Shown in pieces: positions 1-6,684 of a stretch of 20,255 nt of DNA; within the stretch, counting starts at the first letter, position 1; each line of letters opens with the position of its first letter. Made by a program: the position numbers and the translations under genes. Origin of the DNA: Bacillota bacterium (lineage in GTDB: Bacteria; Bacillota; Clostridia; Peptostreptococcales; Anaerovoracaceae); assembly GCA_017619985.1 (NCBI GenBank), contig JAFZRG010000134.1, positions 1 to 20,255 on the forward strand, in the 5' to 3' direction. The notes beneath the pieces are model-generated. The model was given only the letters and a program-made list of their open reading frames with translations, was not told the DNA's origin and did no database searches.

Positions 1-653
1 ACCTGATCGACAACCAGACCGACCCGACGCTCGCGACTTACGCTGGGGAAGCGGAATGCACGCTCCGTATCGCTTCGAAGAGAGCGACGCGCGCCGAAGC
101 CATCGAAGCCGTGGACGACATGATGATGCAGGTGCTGGAACGCGTCGGTGAATACGTGTTCTCCGTAGATGACGAAGACCTGCAGGACGTCGTGCTCGAC
201 CGCATGCACATGGACGGGACGACGCTGGCGGCTGCCGAATCCATGACCGGCGGCATGTTCGCTGCACGGGTCACGGATAAGCCCGGCGTTTCCGCGTTCT
301 TCGACCGCTCGTGCGTGACGTACAGCAATCGCGCGAAGATGGAGGAGCTCGGCGTCTATAAATCCACGCTGGACAAATACGGCGCCATCAGCCCCGAATG
401 CGCTCGCGAGATGGCGGAAGGGCTGCACAGGAAGACCGGCTGCGATCTCTGCGTCGCGGTGACCGGCAACGCAGGCCCCAATCCGGACGAAGGCAAGGAA
501 GTAGGGAAGTATTACATCGGCGTCTGGTACAGGGACGACGTGATCGTGAGCGAGCATTTCCGCAAGGGTGACCGCGGCAGGATCCGCAGGGACGCCTGCT
601 TCAACATGTTCAAGCAGATGTATAAAGTCCTGTTCAATAAGTCGTTGACGTAA
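1..653 (+). CDS. cinA: CinA family protein, C-terminal part (5' end outside window)
   Basis: The reading frame is open from base 3, well before the first in-frame ATG at 111, so the gene enters from the left edge and 216 residues are visible. The first ~60 residues are the end of the MoaB/MogA-like (COG1058) domain and the linker. From about residue 70 there is a CinA C-terminal domain (PF02464) with its AAESMTGG signature, a VTYSNRAK segment and an AVTGNAGPNPDEG segment. Family members include pyridine nucleotide cleaving enzymes (NMN amidohydrolase, ADP-ribose pyrophosphatase) that act in the cytoplasm. Which activities this copy has cannot be decided from the fragment. cinA immediately upstream of recA is a common Gram-positive arrangement. 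No convincing terminator follows; a 5-bp A/T stem near 663-676 is too weak. Confidence 0.9.
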   Translation, partial: LIDNQTDPTLATYAGEAECTLRIASKRATRAEAIEAVDDMMMQVLERVGEYVFSVDDEDLQDVVLDRMHMDGTTLAAAESMTGGMFAARVTDKPGVSAFFDRSCVTYSNRAKMEELGVYKSTLDKYGAISPECAREMAEGLHRKTGCDLCVAVTGNAGPNPDEGKEVGKYYIGVWYRDDVIVSEHFRKGDRGRIRRDACFNMFKQMYKVLFNKSLT

Positions 654-691
654 ATGGTAAAATATGGTAATATTCTTTTGCCTGATTTTGC

Positions 692-720
692 TTGACCGCG
701 GAGCAGTTCGGGAGTAGAAT
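692..720 (+). promoter_or_regulatory. Sigma-A type promoter of recA
   Basis: A TTGACC -35 box (692-697) and a TAGAAT -10 box (715-720) are separated by exactly 17 bases. The predicted transcription start is near 727, about 60 bases before the recA start codon. It lies in the 135-base gap after cinA and gives recA a start independent of cinA. Confidence 0.8.
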
Positions 721-724
721 GAAT

Positions 725-740
725 AAGAACAAATGTTCTT
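725..740 (+). promoter_or_regulatory. LexA (DinR) SOS operator of recA
   Basis: The 16-base site AAGAACAAATGTTCTT is an inverted repeat with perfect 6-base arms around a 4-base centre. It contains GAAC-N4-GTTC, the core of the Gram-positive LexA/DinR box. It begins five bases after the -10 box and covers the predicted transcription start, so bound LexA would block initiation. This predicts DNA-damage induction of recA. No lexA gene lies in the window. Confidence 0.88.
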
Positions 741-788
741 TTGCGTGACACATATGCTTTTTGGCACTCAGCCGGAACGGAGGAATAG

Positions 789-1865
789 ATGGCAACGAAC
801 GTGAACAAAAGCGAAAGAGATAAGGCTCTGGAGGCTGCGATCGCCCAGATCGACAAGCGCTTCGGAAAAGGCTCCATCATGTCTCTCGGAGACGAGAACG
901 CAAGGCTAAACATCGAAGCGATCCCCACGGGATCCATCAGTCTGGACATCGCCTGCGGCGTAGGCGGCGTACCGAAGGGAAGGATCATCGAGATCTTCGG
1001 CCCGGAATCTTCCGGCAAGACGACGCTGGCGCTGCACATCATCGCGGAATCGCAGAAGCAGGGCGGTAAAGCCGCCTTCATCGACGCGGAGCACGCGCTC
1101 GACCCGATCTACGCGAAAGGCATCGGCGTGGACATCGACGATCTGCTCGTATCTCAGCCCGATACCGGCGAAGACGCTCTGGAGATCTGCGAGATGCTCG
1201 TGCGTTCCGGCGCGATCTCCGTCGTGGTCATCGACTCCGTCGCGGCACTGGTCCCCAAAGCCGAGATCCAGGGCGACATGGGCGACTCCCACGTCGGCCT
1301 GCAGGCCAGACTCATGTCCCAGGCCCTCAGAAAACTGACCGGCGTCATCAACAAGACGAACACGACCTGCATCTTCATCAATCAGCTGAGAGAGAAAGTC
1401 GGCGTCATGTTCGGCAACCCCGAGACGACGACCGGCGGCAGAGCCCTCAAGTTCTACAGCTCCATGCGCCTCGACGTGCGCCGCATCGAATCCATCAAGA
1501 TGGGCGACGCCATCATCGGCAACCGCACGAGAGTCAAGGTCGTGAAGAACAAGGTCGCGCCTCCGTTCAAGATGACGGAATTCGACATCATGTACGGCAA
1601 GGGCATCTCCCGCAGCGGCGACGTTCTGGACTGCTCCGTCGAAGCCGGCCTGCTCGAGAAGAGCGGCGCCTGGTACAGCTATGCGGGGGAACGCATCGGA
1701 CAGGGAAGAGAGAACGTCAAGGCGTATCTGGACGAACACCCCGAGCTCATGAAGAAGCTCGAAGACCAGATCCGCGCGAAGTATGTTTCCAAGAAAGACG
1801 ATACGCTCGTCGATGATTCCGACTCCATCAAAGTGGATGCGGACGGCGTCGTCATCGAAGAATAA
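789..1865 (+). CDS. recA: Recombinase RecA
   Basis: RecA is a 358-residue, full-length DNA-dependent ATPase. It forms filaments on single-stranded DNA, catalyses strand exchange and triggers LexA self-cleavage. Visible marks are the Walker A motif GPESSGKTT (residues 71-79), the VVVIDSVAAL Walker B strand, the NQLREKVGVMFG loop-L2 region with TTGGRALKFY, and an acidic C-terminal tail. The ATG at 789 is chosen because a GGAGG element precedes it by six bases and the N-terminus has the usual length. The gene has its own promoter and SOS operator and lies downstream of cinA. No terminator is visible before the rplU promoter. Nothing in the protein looks unusual. Confidence 0.98.
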   Translation: MATNVNKSERDKALEAAIAQIDKRFGKGSIMSLGDENARLNIEAIPTGSISLDIACGVGGVPKGRIIEIFGPESSGKTTLALHIIAESQKQGGKAAFIDAEHALDPIYAKGIGVDIDDLLVSQPDTGEDALEICEMLVRSGAISVVVIDSVAALVPKAEIQGDMGDSHVGLQARLMSQALRKLTGVINKTNTTCIFINQLREKVGVMFGNPETTTGGRALKFYSSMRLDVRRIESIKMGDAIIGNRTRVKVVKNKVAPPFKMTEFDIMYGKGISRSGDVLDCSVEAGLLEKSGAWYSYAGERIGQGRENVKAYLDEHPELMKKLEDQIRAKYVSKKDDTLVDDSDSIKVDADGVVIEE

Positions 1866-1883
1866 TATTATAGAAAAAACTGC

Positions 1884-1912
1884 TTGACACCGCTGCATGC
1901 GCCTCGTATAAT
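1884..1912 (+). promoter_or_regulatory. Perfect-consensus sigma-A promoter for rplU-rpmA
   Basis: TTGACA (1884-1889) and TATAAT (1907-1912) match both consensus hexamers exactly, with an ideal 17-base spacer. The predicted start is near 1919, leaving a leader of about 85 bases before rplU. This is the strongest-looking promoter in the window, as expected for ribosomal protein genes. Confidence 0.9.
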
Positions 1913-1918
1913 ATTTGC

Positions 1919-2003
1919 GTTGCCGCTCTGAATGGGTATATTTTCGAGTGTCTGTAAAGACCACCCCCGATGGCGAGACCGGATAGAGGAGGTAAAAAAT
2001 ATC
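1919..2003 (+). ncRNA. Candidate L21 leader (5' UTR regulatory RNA of rplU)
   Basis: The roughly 85-base leader contains a clear hairpin at 1948-1964: a six-pair stem with one bulged C, closed by a GUAA tetraloop. A GGG at 1934-1936 can pair with the C-run at 1964-1968 around it. CUCU at 1926-1929 can pair with AGAG at 1985-1988, just upstream of and touching the AGGAGGU ribosome binding site (1987-1993). Firmicutes rplU genes often carry an L21 leader element thought to mediate autoregulation. Position and size fit that class, but I could not compare it with the Rfam model, so the family assignment is tentative. Confidence 0.45.
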
Positions 2004-2504
2004 ATGTATGCAGTAGTTATGACCGGAGGAAAGCAGTATCGCGTATCCGCCGGCGACAAGATCCGTGTTGAAAAGCTGAATGCCGAAGCCGGCAGCACCG
2101 TTTCCCTGGACAAGGTCCTGGTGATCGGTGGCGAAGGCGAGACCATGGTCGGCGCTCCCTATGTGGAAGGCGCATCCGTAGAAGCTGAAGTCGTTGCGAA
2201 CGGCAAGGCTGACAAGGTCATCATTTTCAAGTACAAGGCAAAGAAGGACTATCGCAAGAAGCAGGGTCACAGACAGCCCTACACCGAGCTGAAGATCAAT
2301 GGCATCTCTGTGAACGGCGAAGCAAAGTCCAAGGCTCCCGAAGCTCCCAAGGCCGAGGCAGTCGAAGCAGCTGCTGAAGAGGCAGCAGACCTGAAGTCCA
2401 TGAAGAAGGCCGAGCTGATCGAATTCGCAGCAGCGAAGGGCATCGAAGTGGATGCGAAGCTTAAGAAGGAAGAGATCGTTGCCGCTATCGAGGCAGCTCT
2501 CTAA
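2004..2504 (+). CDS. rplU: 50S ribosomal protein L21 with C-terminal extension
   Basis: Residues 1 to ~103 are a complete bacterial L21: the MYAVVMTGGKQYRV start, an FKYKAKKDYRKKQGHRQPYT rRNA-binding region and an LKING end. L21 binds 23S rRNA in the large subunit. The ATG at 2004 is chosen because AGGAGGT (1987-1993) precedes it by ten bases; an in-frame ATG at 1932 lies inside the leader without a binding site. The protein is 166 residues against about 100-105 usual. An Ala/Glu/Pro/Lys linker (~106-128) is followed by a ~38-residue module (129-166) with the L-x-x-M-K-K-A-E-L and K-L-K-K-E-E-I pattern of Rho-N/SAP/HeH-like helical nucleic-acid-binding domains. That domain assignment is inference. 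The gene is co-transcribed with rpmA, 28 bases downstream. Confidence 0.95.
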   Translation: MYAVVMTGGKQYRVSAGDKIRVEKLNAEAGSTVSLDKVLVIGGEGETMVGAPYVEGASVEAEVVANGKADKVIIFKYKAKKDYRKKQGHRQPYTELKINGISVNGEAKSKAPEAPKAEAVEAAAEEAADLKSMKKAELIEFAAAKGIEVDAKLKKEEIVAAIEAAL

Positions 2505-2532
2505 AGCAGGCTAGGAACGGAGGTAAAATCTT

Positions 2533-2793
2533 ATGGCAAGTAAAAAAGGTGTAGGCAGCTCTAAGAACGGCCGCGATTCCGAGTCGAAGCGTCTTGGAGT
2601 AAAGAGAGCCGACGGTCAGTTCGTCAGCGCGGGTTCCATTCTTGTTCGCCAGAGAGGCACGAAGATCCACCCGGGCAACAACGTAGGCATCGGCGGAGAC
2701 GACACCCTGTTCGCAAAGCAGGACGGCATCGTCAGATTCGAGAGAAAAGACAAGACCCGCAAGCAGGTCAGCGTTTATTCTCAGGAAGCATAG
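2533..2793 (+). CDS. rpmA: 50S ribosomal protein L27
   Basis: An 86-residue L27, the large-subunit protein whose N-terminus reaches the peptidyl transferase centre. The family pattern is clear: ASKKGVGSSKNGRDS at the start, then LGVKRADGQ, GSILVRQRGTKIHPG and GVRF-like GIVRFERK. A GGAGGT site (2519-2524) is eight bases before the ATG. The protein starts directly with MASKKG, and an in-frame TAA at 2524-2526 rules out the N-terminal extension that many Firmicutes L27 proteins carry and remove with the Prp protease. Accordingly, no prp gene lies between rplU and rpmA. Transcription probably ends largely at the terminator at 2803-2836. Confidence 0.97.
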   Translation: MASKKGVGSSKNGRDSESKRLGVKRADGQFVSAGSILVRQRGTKIHPGNNVGIGGDDTLFAKQDGIVRFERKDKTRKQVSVYSQEA

Positions 2794-2802
2794 TTGCTCT
2801 CA

Positions 2803-2836
2803 AAGGCCTCTGGTAAGTCCAGAGGCCTTGTTTTTT
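2803..2836 (+). terminator. Intrinsic terminator after rpmA, directly before obg
   Basis: A perfect 11-base-pair stem (2803-2813 with 2819-2829, AAGGCCTCTGG) closes a 5-base loop and is followed by G and six T residues (2831-2836). It should terminate strongly. The obg start codon is only 14 bases beyond the T-run, with no obvious promoter between, so it may act as a partial terminator or attenuator for obg. Confidence 0.93.
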
Positions 2837-2850
2837 CACGTTAAGATACC

Positions 2851-4128
2851 ATGTTTGTAGATAAAGCGACCATAACCATCAAGTCCGGCAAAGGCGGAAA
2901 CGGTTCCGTATCGTTCCGCAGAGAACCCTACATCCCGCAGGGCGGTCCGGACGGCGGGAACGGCGGCAAGGGCGGCGACATCGTCATCCTGGCGGACCGC
3001 AATCTCCGCACGCTGATGGATTTCCGGTATAAAAGAAAATATGAGGCGGAGAACGGCGAAGACGGCAGGGGACGCCAGCAGTTCGGCAAGGACGGCGCGG
3101 ACCTCGTCATCAAAGTCCCCGTCGGCACGGTCGTGCGCGATGCGGAAAGCGGCGCGGTCATGGCGGACCTGACGGAAGACGGCCAGTCCTTCGTAGCCGC
3201 AAAGGGCGGCAGGGGCGGCAAAGGCAACGTCATGTTCAAGAACTCCGTGCGCCAGGCGCCGAACTTCGCGGAAGCGGGCGGTTTTGTCAGGGAACGGGTC
3301 ATCGAGCTCGAACTGAAGCTCATCGCGGACGTGGGCCTCGTCGGCTATCCCAACGTGGGCAAATCCACGCTGCTGTCCGTATCCACCAGCGCCAACCCGA
3401 AGATCGCGAACTACCATTTCACGACCATCACGCCGAACCTTGGCGTCGTATCCATGTACGACTCCAGCTTCGTCATGGCGGACATTCCGGGCCTCATCGA
3501 AGGCGCGTCGGAAGGACAGGGCCTCGGTCTCGATTTTCTGAAACACATCGAGCGCACCCGCATCCTCATCCACGTCGTGGACGCGTCGGGCAGCGAAGGC
3601 CGTGACCCCAAAGACGATTTTGACAAGATCAACGCCGAGCTCGCCTCCTACAGCGAAAAGCTTGCGAAGAAGCCGCAGATCGTCTGCGCGAACAAGATCG
3701 ATATGGCGGACGACGAGACTTACGAATCGTTCAAGGCTTATGTCGAAAGCAAAGGCTACCCGGTCTATCCGTGCAGCGCGCCGATCCACGAAGGCGTGGA
3801 CGAACTGCTGCGCGCAGCCTATAAGCTGCTGCAGACCGTGGAACAGGAGGAAGAGGAGCAGCCCGTGTTCTTTAAGGATACGGCACCGGAAGACGATCCG
3901 GATTACCGCAACGTCTATGTCGAACCGAAAAAAGGCGGTTTCCTGGTCACGGGCAAACAGCTCGAGAAGATCTTCAACTCCACGAACTTCAACGACGCCG
4001 GTTCGCTGCGCTATCTGTACCGCTACATCGAGGACAGCGGCGCCATCGACCGTATGCTCGAGATGGGGCTGGAGGAAGGCGACACCATCACGGTGATTGA
4101 TTACGATTTCGAATATTACGATGAGTAG
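2851..4128 (+). CDS. obg: GTPase ObgE/CgtA (Obg)
   Basis: A 425-residue GTPase needed for 50S subunit maturation and linked to stress signalling. The order is the glycine-rich Obg fold (1 to ~158; MFVDKATI start, many GG repeats), the G domain with G1 GYPNVGKST (165-173), G3 DIPG (211-214) and G4 NKID (281-284), and a C-terminal OCT domain (about 362-425) with GGFLVTGKQLEK and LRYLYRYI. The start is fixed by the conserved Obg N-terminus, yet no Shine-Dalgarno sequence precedes it; the upstream bases are the terminator T-run followed by CACGTTAAGATACC. The stop overlaps the next gene's start by eight bases, so the radical SAM gene is probably translationally coupled. Confidence 0.97.
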   Translation: MFVDKATITIKSGKGGNGSVSFRREPYIPQGGPDGGNGGKGGDIVILADRNLRTLMDFRYKRKYEAENGEDGRGRQQFGKDGADLVIKVPVGTVVRDAESGAVMADLTEDGQSFVAAKGGRGGKGNVMFKNSVRQAPNFAEAGGFVRERVIELELKLIADVGLVGYPNVGKSTLLSVSTSANPKIANYHFTTITPNLGVVSMYDSSFVMADIPGLIEGASEGQGLGLDFLKHIERTRILIHVVDASGSEGRDPKDDFDKINAELASYSEKLAKKPQIVCANKIDMADDETYESFKAYVESKGYPVYPCSAPIHEGVDELLRAAYKLLQTVEQEEEEQPVFFKDTAPEDDPDYRNVYVEPKKGGFLVTGKQLEKIFNSTNFNDAGSLRYLYRYIEDSGAIDRMLEMGLEEGDTITVIDYDFEYYDE

Positions 4129-5983
4129 CGTTCAGAACGAACTGGATAGACTGCTGCTGAAAGTCGAGAAGCCGGCACGGTATATCGGAGGAGAACTGCA
4201 CAGCGTTGTGCGCAGGCCCTCCGCAGATACCGTGCGCTTTGCGTTCTGCTTTCCCGATCTGTACGAGATCGGCATGTCCTACATGGGCCTGAATATCCTG
4301 TATCATCTTCTGAACCGGACGGATCATACGTATTGCGAACGCTGCTTTACGCCCGCCAGAGACATGATGGCGGCTATGAAGCAGGCGGACGTTCCTCTGT
4401 TCACGCTTGAAACGAAGACTCCTCTGAACGAGATGGATTTCGTCGGCTTTACGCTGCAGTACGAGCTCTGCTATACGAACATCCTTGCCATGCTCGACCT
4501 GGCAGGCATTCCCGCGCTTTCGAAAGACCGCGGCGAAGAGGATCCCATCATCATCTGCGGCGGCCCCTGCGTGTTCAACGCGGAGCCCGTGGCAGACTTC
4601 ATGGATGTCATCCTTGTCGGAGACGGAGAGGAACTGCTTCCGGAGATCTGCCGCATCCGGGGCGAATTCAGGAAGGAAGGCCGCTGCAAAGACGATTTCT
4701 ATAAGGAGATCTCGAAACTGCAGGGCGTCTATATCCCGAAGTTCTACGAACCGGTACGGGATGAAAACGGAGTATTCCAAGGATATAAGAAACGATGGGA
4801 AGGCGCGCCGGACCGCATCTTGAAGGCCATCGTCCACGACATCGATCCCGTAGACTTTCCGAAGGAACTCATCGTGCCCCTCATCGAAGTCGTGCACGAC
4901 AGAGCTGTCGCGGAACTGTTCCGGGGCTGCACGAGAGGCTGCCGGTTCTGCCAGGCAGGCATGGTCTACCGTCCCGTACGCGAACGCAGCGAGGAGAAGG
5001 TCATCGACATCGCCAAGACGCAGCTGGAGAACAGCGGGCAGGGCGAACTGTCGCTGCTGTCGCTGTCCACGTCCGACTATACGCGTTTCGAACCGCTCGT
5101 GACGGAACTGATGGCGTACTGCAAAGCACGCCAGGTGAGCCTGTCTCTGCCGTCGCTGCGCATGGACAATTTCAGTTTTAAAGTCCTGGACGAGATCCAG
5201 GGCGTGCGCAAGACCGGACTGACGTTCGCCGCGGAAGCGGGCACACAGAGGCTGCGCGATGTCATCAACAAGAACGTGACGGAAGAACACATCTTTACGG
5301 CGCTCCGCCAGGCGTTCGACCTCGGCTGGACGTCCGTCAAGCTGTACTTCATGATGGGTCTTCCCACGGAGACCTACGAGGATCTGGACGGCATCATCGA
5401 TCTGTCGCGGCGCATCATGGAACTGGCGAAAGAACACAACGGAGGCAAGGTCGGACGCTACAGCGTATCGGTCTCCGTCTCCAATTTCGTACCGAAGCCG
5501 GACACTCCGTTCATGTGGGTGCGCCAGAACACGCCGGAGGAATTCGAACAGAAGCATTACTATCTGAAGGACCGCCTGAAGAAGATCAAAGGCGTCGTGT
5601 TCCGCTATCACGGCAGTTACGCCAGCATGCTGGAAGCCGTATTCGCGCGGGGCGGAAGGGAACTGTCCGCCGCTTTGCTGCGCGCCTATGAACTCGGAGC
5701 CGCTTTCGACGCCTGGACGGAAGGATTCCGTCAGGATGCCTGGGAACAGGCGCTCGCGGAGAACGGCATCGACGCGGACTATTTCGCGCTGAACGACATC
5801 GACCCGGACGCGCCCATGCCCTGGGAGATCGTGGGCTGCGGCATCACGAAGGACTTTTTCAAGGAAGAGTGGAAGAAGGCGCAGGAAGCAGCGACGACGC
5901 CGGACTGCCGTCTCGGCTGCAACGGATGCGGGGTCAACGCGCACACTGAATGCCGGTGGGGAGGCATCTATGCAGGGAACTGA
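4121..5983 (+). CDS. Radical SAM protein, TIGR03960-like, partner of DUF2344 protein
   Basis: A 620-residue protein. The N-terminal ~190 residues look like a cobalamin-binding Rossmann fold (PDLYEIGMSYMGLNILYHLLN, then VDGDGEEL-like VGDGEEL), but without an evident DxHxxG cobalamin ligand. The radical SAM cluster motif is C270-x3-C274-x2-C277 in CTRGCRFCQAG. A second cysteine set, C596-x3-C600-x2-C603, lies near the C-terminus. These features match the TIGR03960 radical SAM family, of unknown substrate and often encoded with or fused to the DUF2344 partner and near RNase G, L21, L27 and Obg. The ATG at 4121 overlaps the obg stop; an in-frame TTG at 4097 is inside obg and unneeded. No strong ribosome binding site is seen, suggesting coupling. 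The next gene overlaps its 3' end by 14 bases. Confidence 0.88.
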   Translation: MSSVQNELDRLLLKVEKPARYIGGELHSVVRRPSADTVRFAFCFPDLYEIGMSYMGLNILYHLLNRTDHTYCERCFTPARDMMAAMKQADVPLFTLETKTPLNEMDFVGFTLQYELCYTNILAMLDLAGIPALSKDRGEEDPIIICGGPCVFNAEPVADFMDVILVGDGEELLPEICRIRGEFRKEGRCKDDFYKEISKLQGVYIPKFYEPVRDENGVFQGYKKRWEGAPDRILKAIVHDIDPVDFPKELIVPLIEVVHDRAVAELFRGCTRGCRFCQAGMVYRPVRERSEEKVIDIAKTQLENSGQGELSLLSLSTSDYTRFEPLVTELMAYCKARQVSLSLPSLRMDNFSFKVLDEIQGVRKTGLTFAAEAGTQRLRDVINKNVTEEHIFTALRQAFDLGWTSVKLYFMMGLPTETYEDLDGIIDLSRRIMELAKEHNGGKVGRYSVSVSVSNFVPKPDTPFMWVRQNTPEEFEQKHYYLKDRLKKIKGVVFRYHGSYASMLEAVFARGGRELSAALLRAYELGAAFDAWTEGFRQDAWEQALAENGIDADYFALNDIDPDAPMPWEIVGCGITKDFFKEEWKKAQEAATTPDCRLGCNGCGVNAHTECRWGGIYAGN

Positions 5984-6674
5984 GATGCACCGCTATCTGA
6001 TGAGTTTTTATAAAAAAGGCAACATGCGCTTCATCTCGCACCTCGACCTGCAGCGGCTGTTCAAGCGCTGCATCAAAAGGGCAGGGATCGCCGTCGCGTA
6101 TTCCAACGGATTCAACCCCCACGAGAAGATCAACATCGTCCATCCGCTTCCGCTCGGCTTCGAAACGGACTGTGATTATTTCGAGATCGACACGGAAAAC
6201 GCCTATCCGGAGCAGCAGCTGGCAGACAGCATGAATTTGGCCCTTCCGGAAGGCATCAGATTTACGTTTTGCCGCGAGATCCCGTACTCGTCGAGGAATT
6301 CATCCTCCGTCACGGAAAACAGCCTCTATGAGGCGTTTTTACCGTCTTCACAGAATCTTAACATTGATGGTTTTATAATACAGGACAGGGTCGTGATCCT
6401 GAAGAAGGACAAGAAGACGAAGCAGCTCGTCGAAAAGGACGTCAAGGACTGGATCGTCAGCATTTTTCTTCTGGAAGAAACAGAAGAGGGCAGCAGGCTG
6501 TCGCTTCTCCTTCGCAGCGCTCCCAACGAGACGCTGAACCCGGTCAACCTGCTGGAATCGCTCTGCGCGTTCAGCGGCAGCGCATTCGACAGGGAAGGCG
6601 TGCGCGTCACGCGCAAGGATATCTTCGCCCTGAAAGACGGACAGTCCGTCCCTTTATCCCGTTATTACGAATAG
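5970..6674 (+). CDS. DUF2344 radical SAM-linked protein (TIGR03936-like)
   Basis: A 234-residue protein. It carries the family's N-terminal signature, a KGNMRFISHLDLQRLFKRC segment followed by AYSNGFNPHEKI and a PLPLGFETDCDYFEI segment. Its function is unknown; in many bacteria it is fused to the C-terminus of the TIGR03960 radical SAM protein or encoded next to it, so the two probably act together. Here they are separate genes overlapping by 14 bases. The start at 5970 is supported by GGGGAGG (5958-5964) five bases upstream; an ATG at 5985, just past the preceding stop, is an alternative. The next gene starts ten bases after its stop with no clear binding site. A tRNA- or rRNA-related role has been suspected from such neighbourhoods, but that is inference. 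Confidence 0.85.
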   Translation: MQGTEMHRYLMSFYKKGNMRFISHLDLQRLFKRCIKRAGIAVAYSNGFNPHEKINIVHPLPLGFETDCDYFEIDTENAYPEQQLADSMNLALPEGIRFTFCREIPYSSRNSSSVTENSLYEAFLPSSQNLNIDGFIIQDRVVILKKDKKTKQLVEKDVKDWIVSIFLLEETEEGSRLSLLLRSAPNETLNPVNLLESLCAFSGSAFDREGVRVTRKDIFALKDGQSVPLSRYYE

Positions 6675-6684
6675 ACATATCCGT

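Noticed and set aside
1932..2003. Upstream in-frame ATG that would extend L21 by 24 residues
   Set aside because: It lies in the structured leader, lacks a ribosome binding site and adds residues absent from L21; AGGAGGT at 1987-1993 marks 2004 as the start.
4088..5944. 618-codon open frame on the - strand opposite the radical SAM gene
   Set aside because: Shadow of the coding strand caused by codon bias. The sense protein has clear family motifs, while the antisense product shows none.
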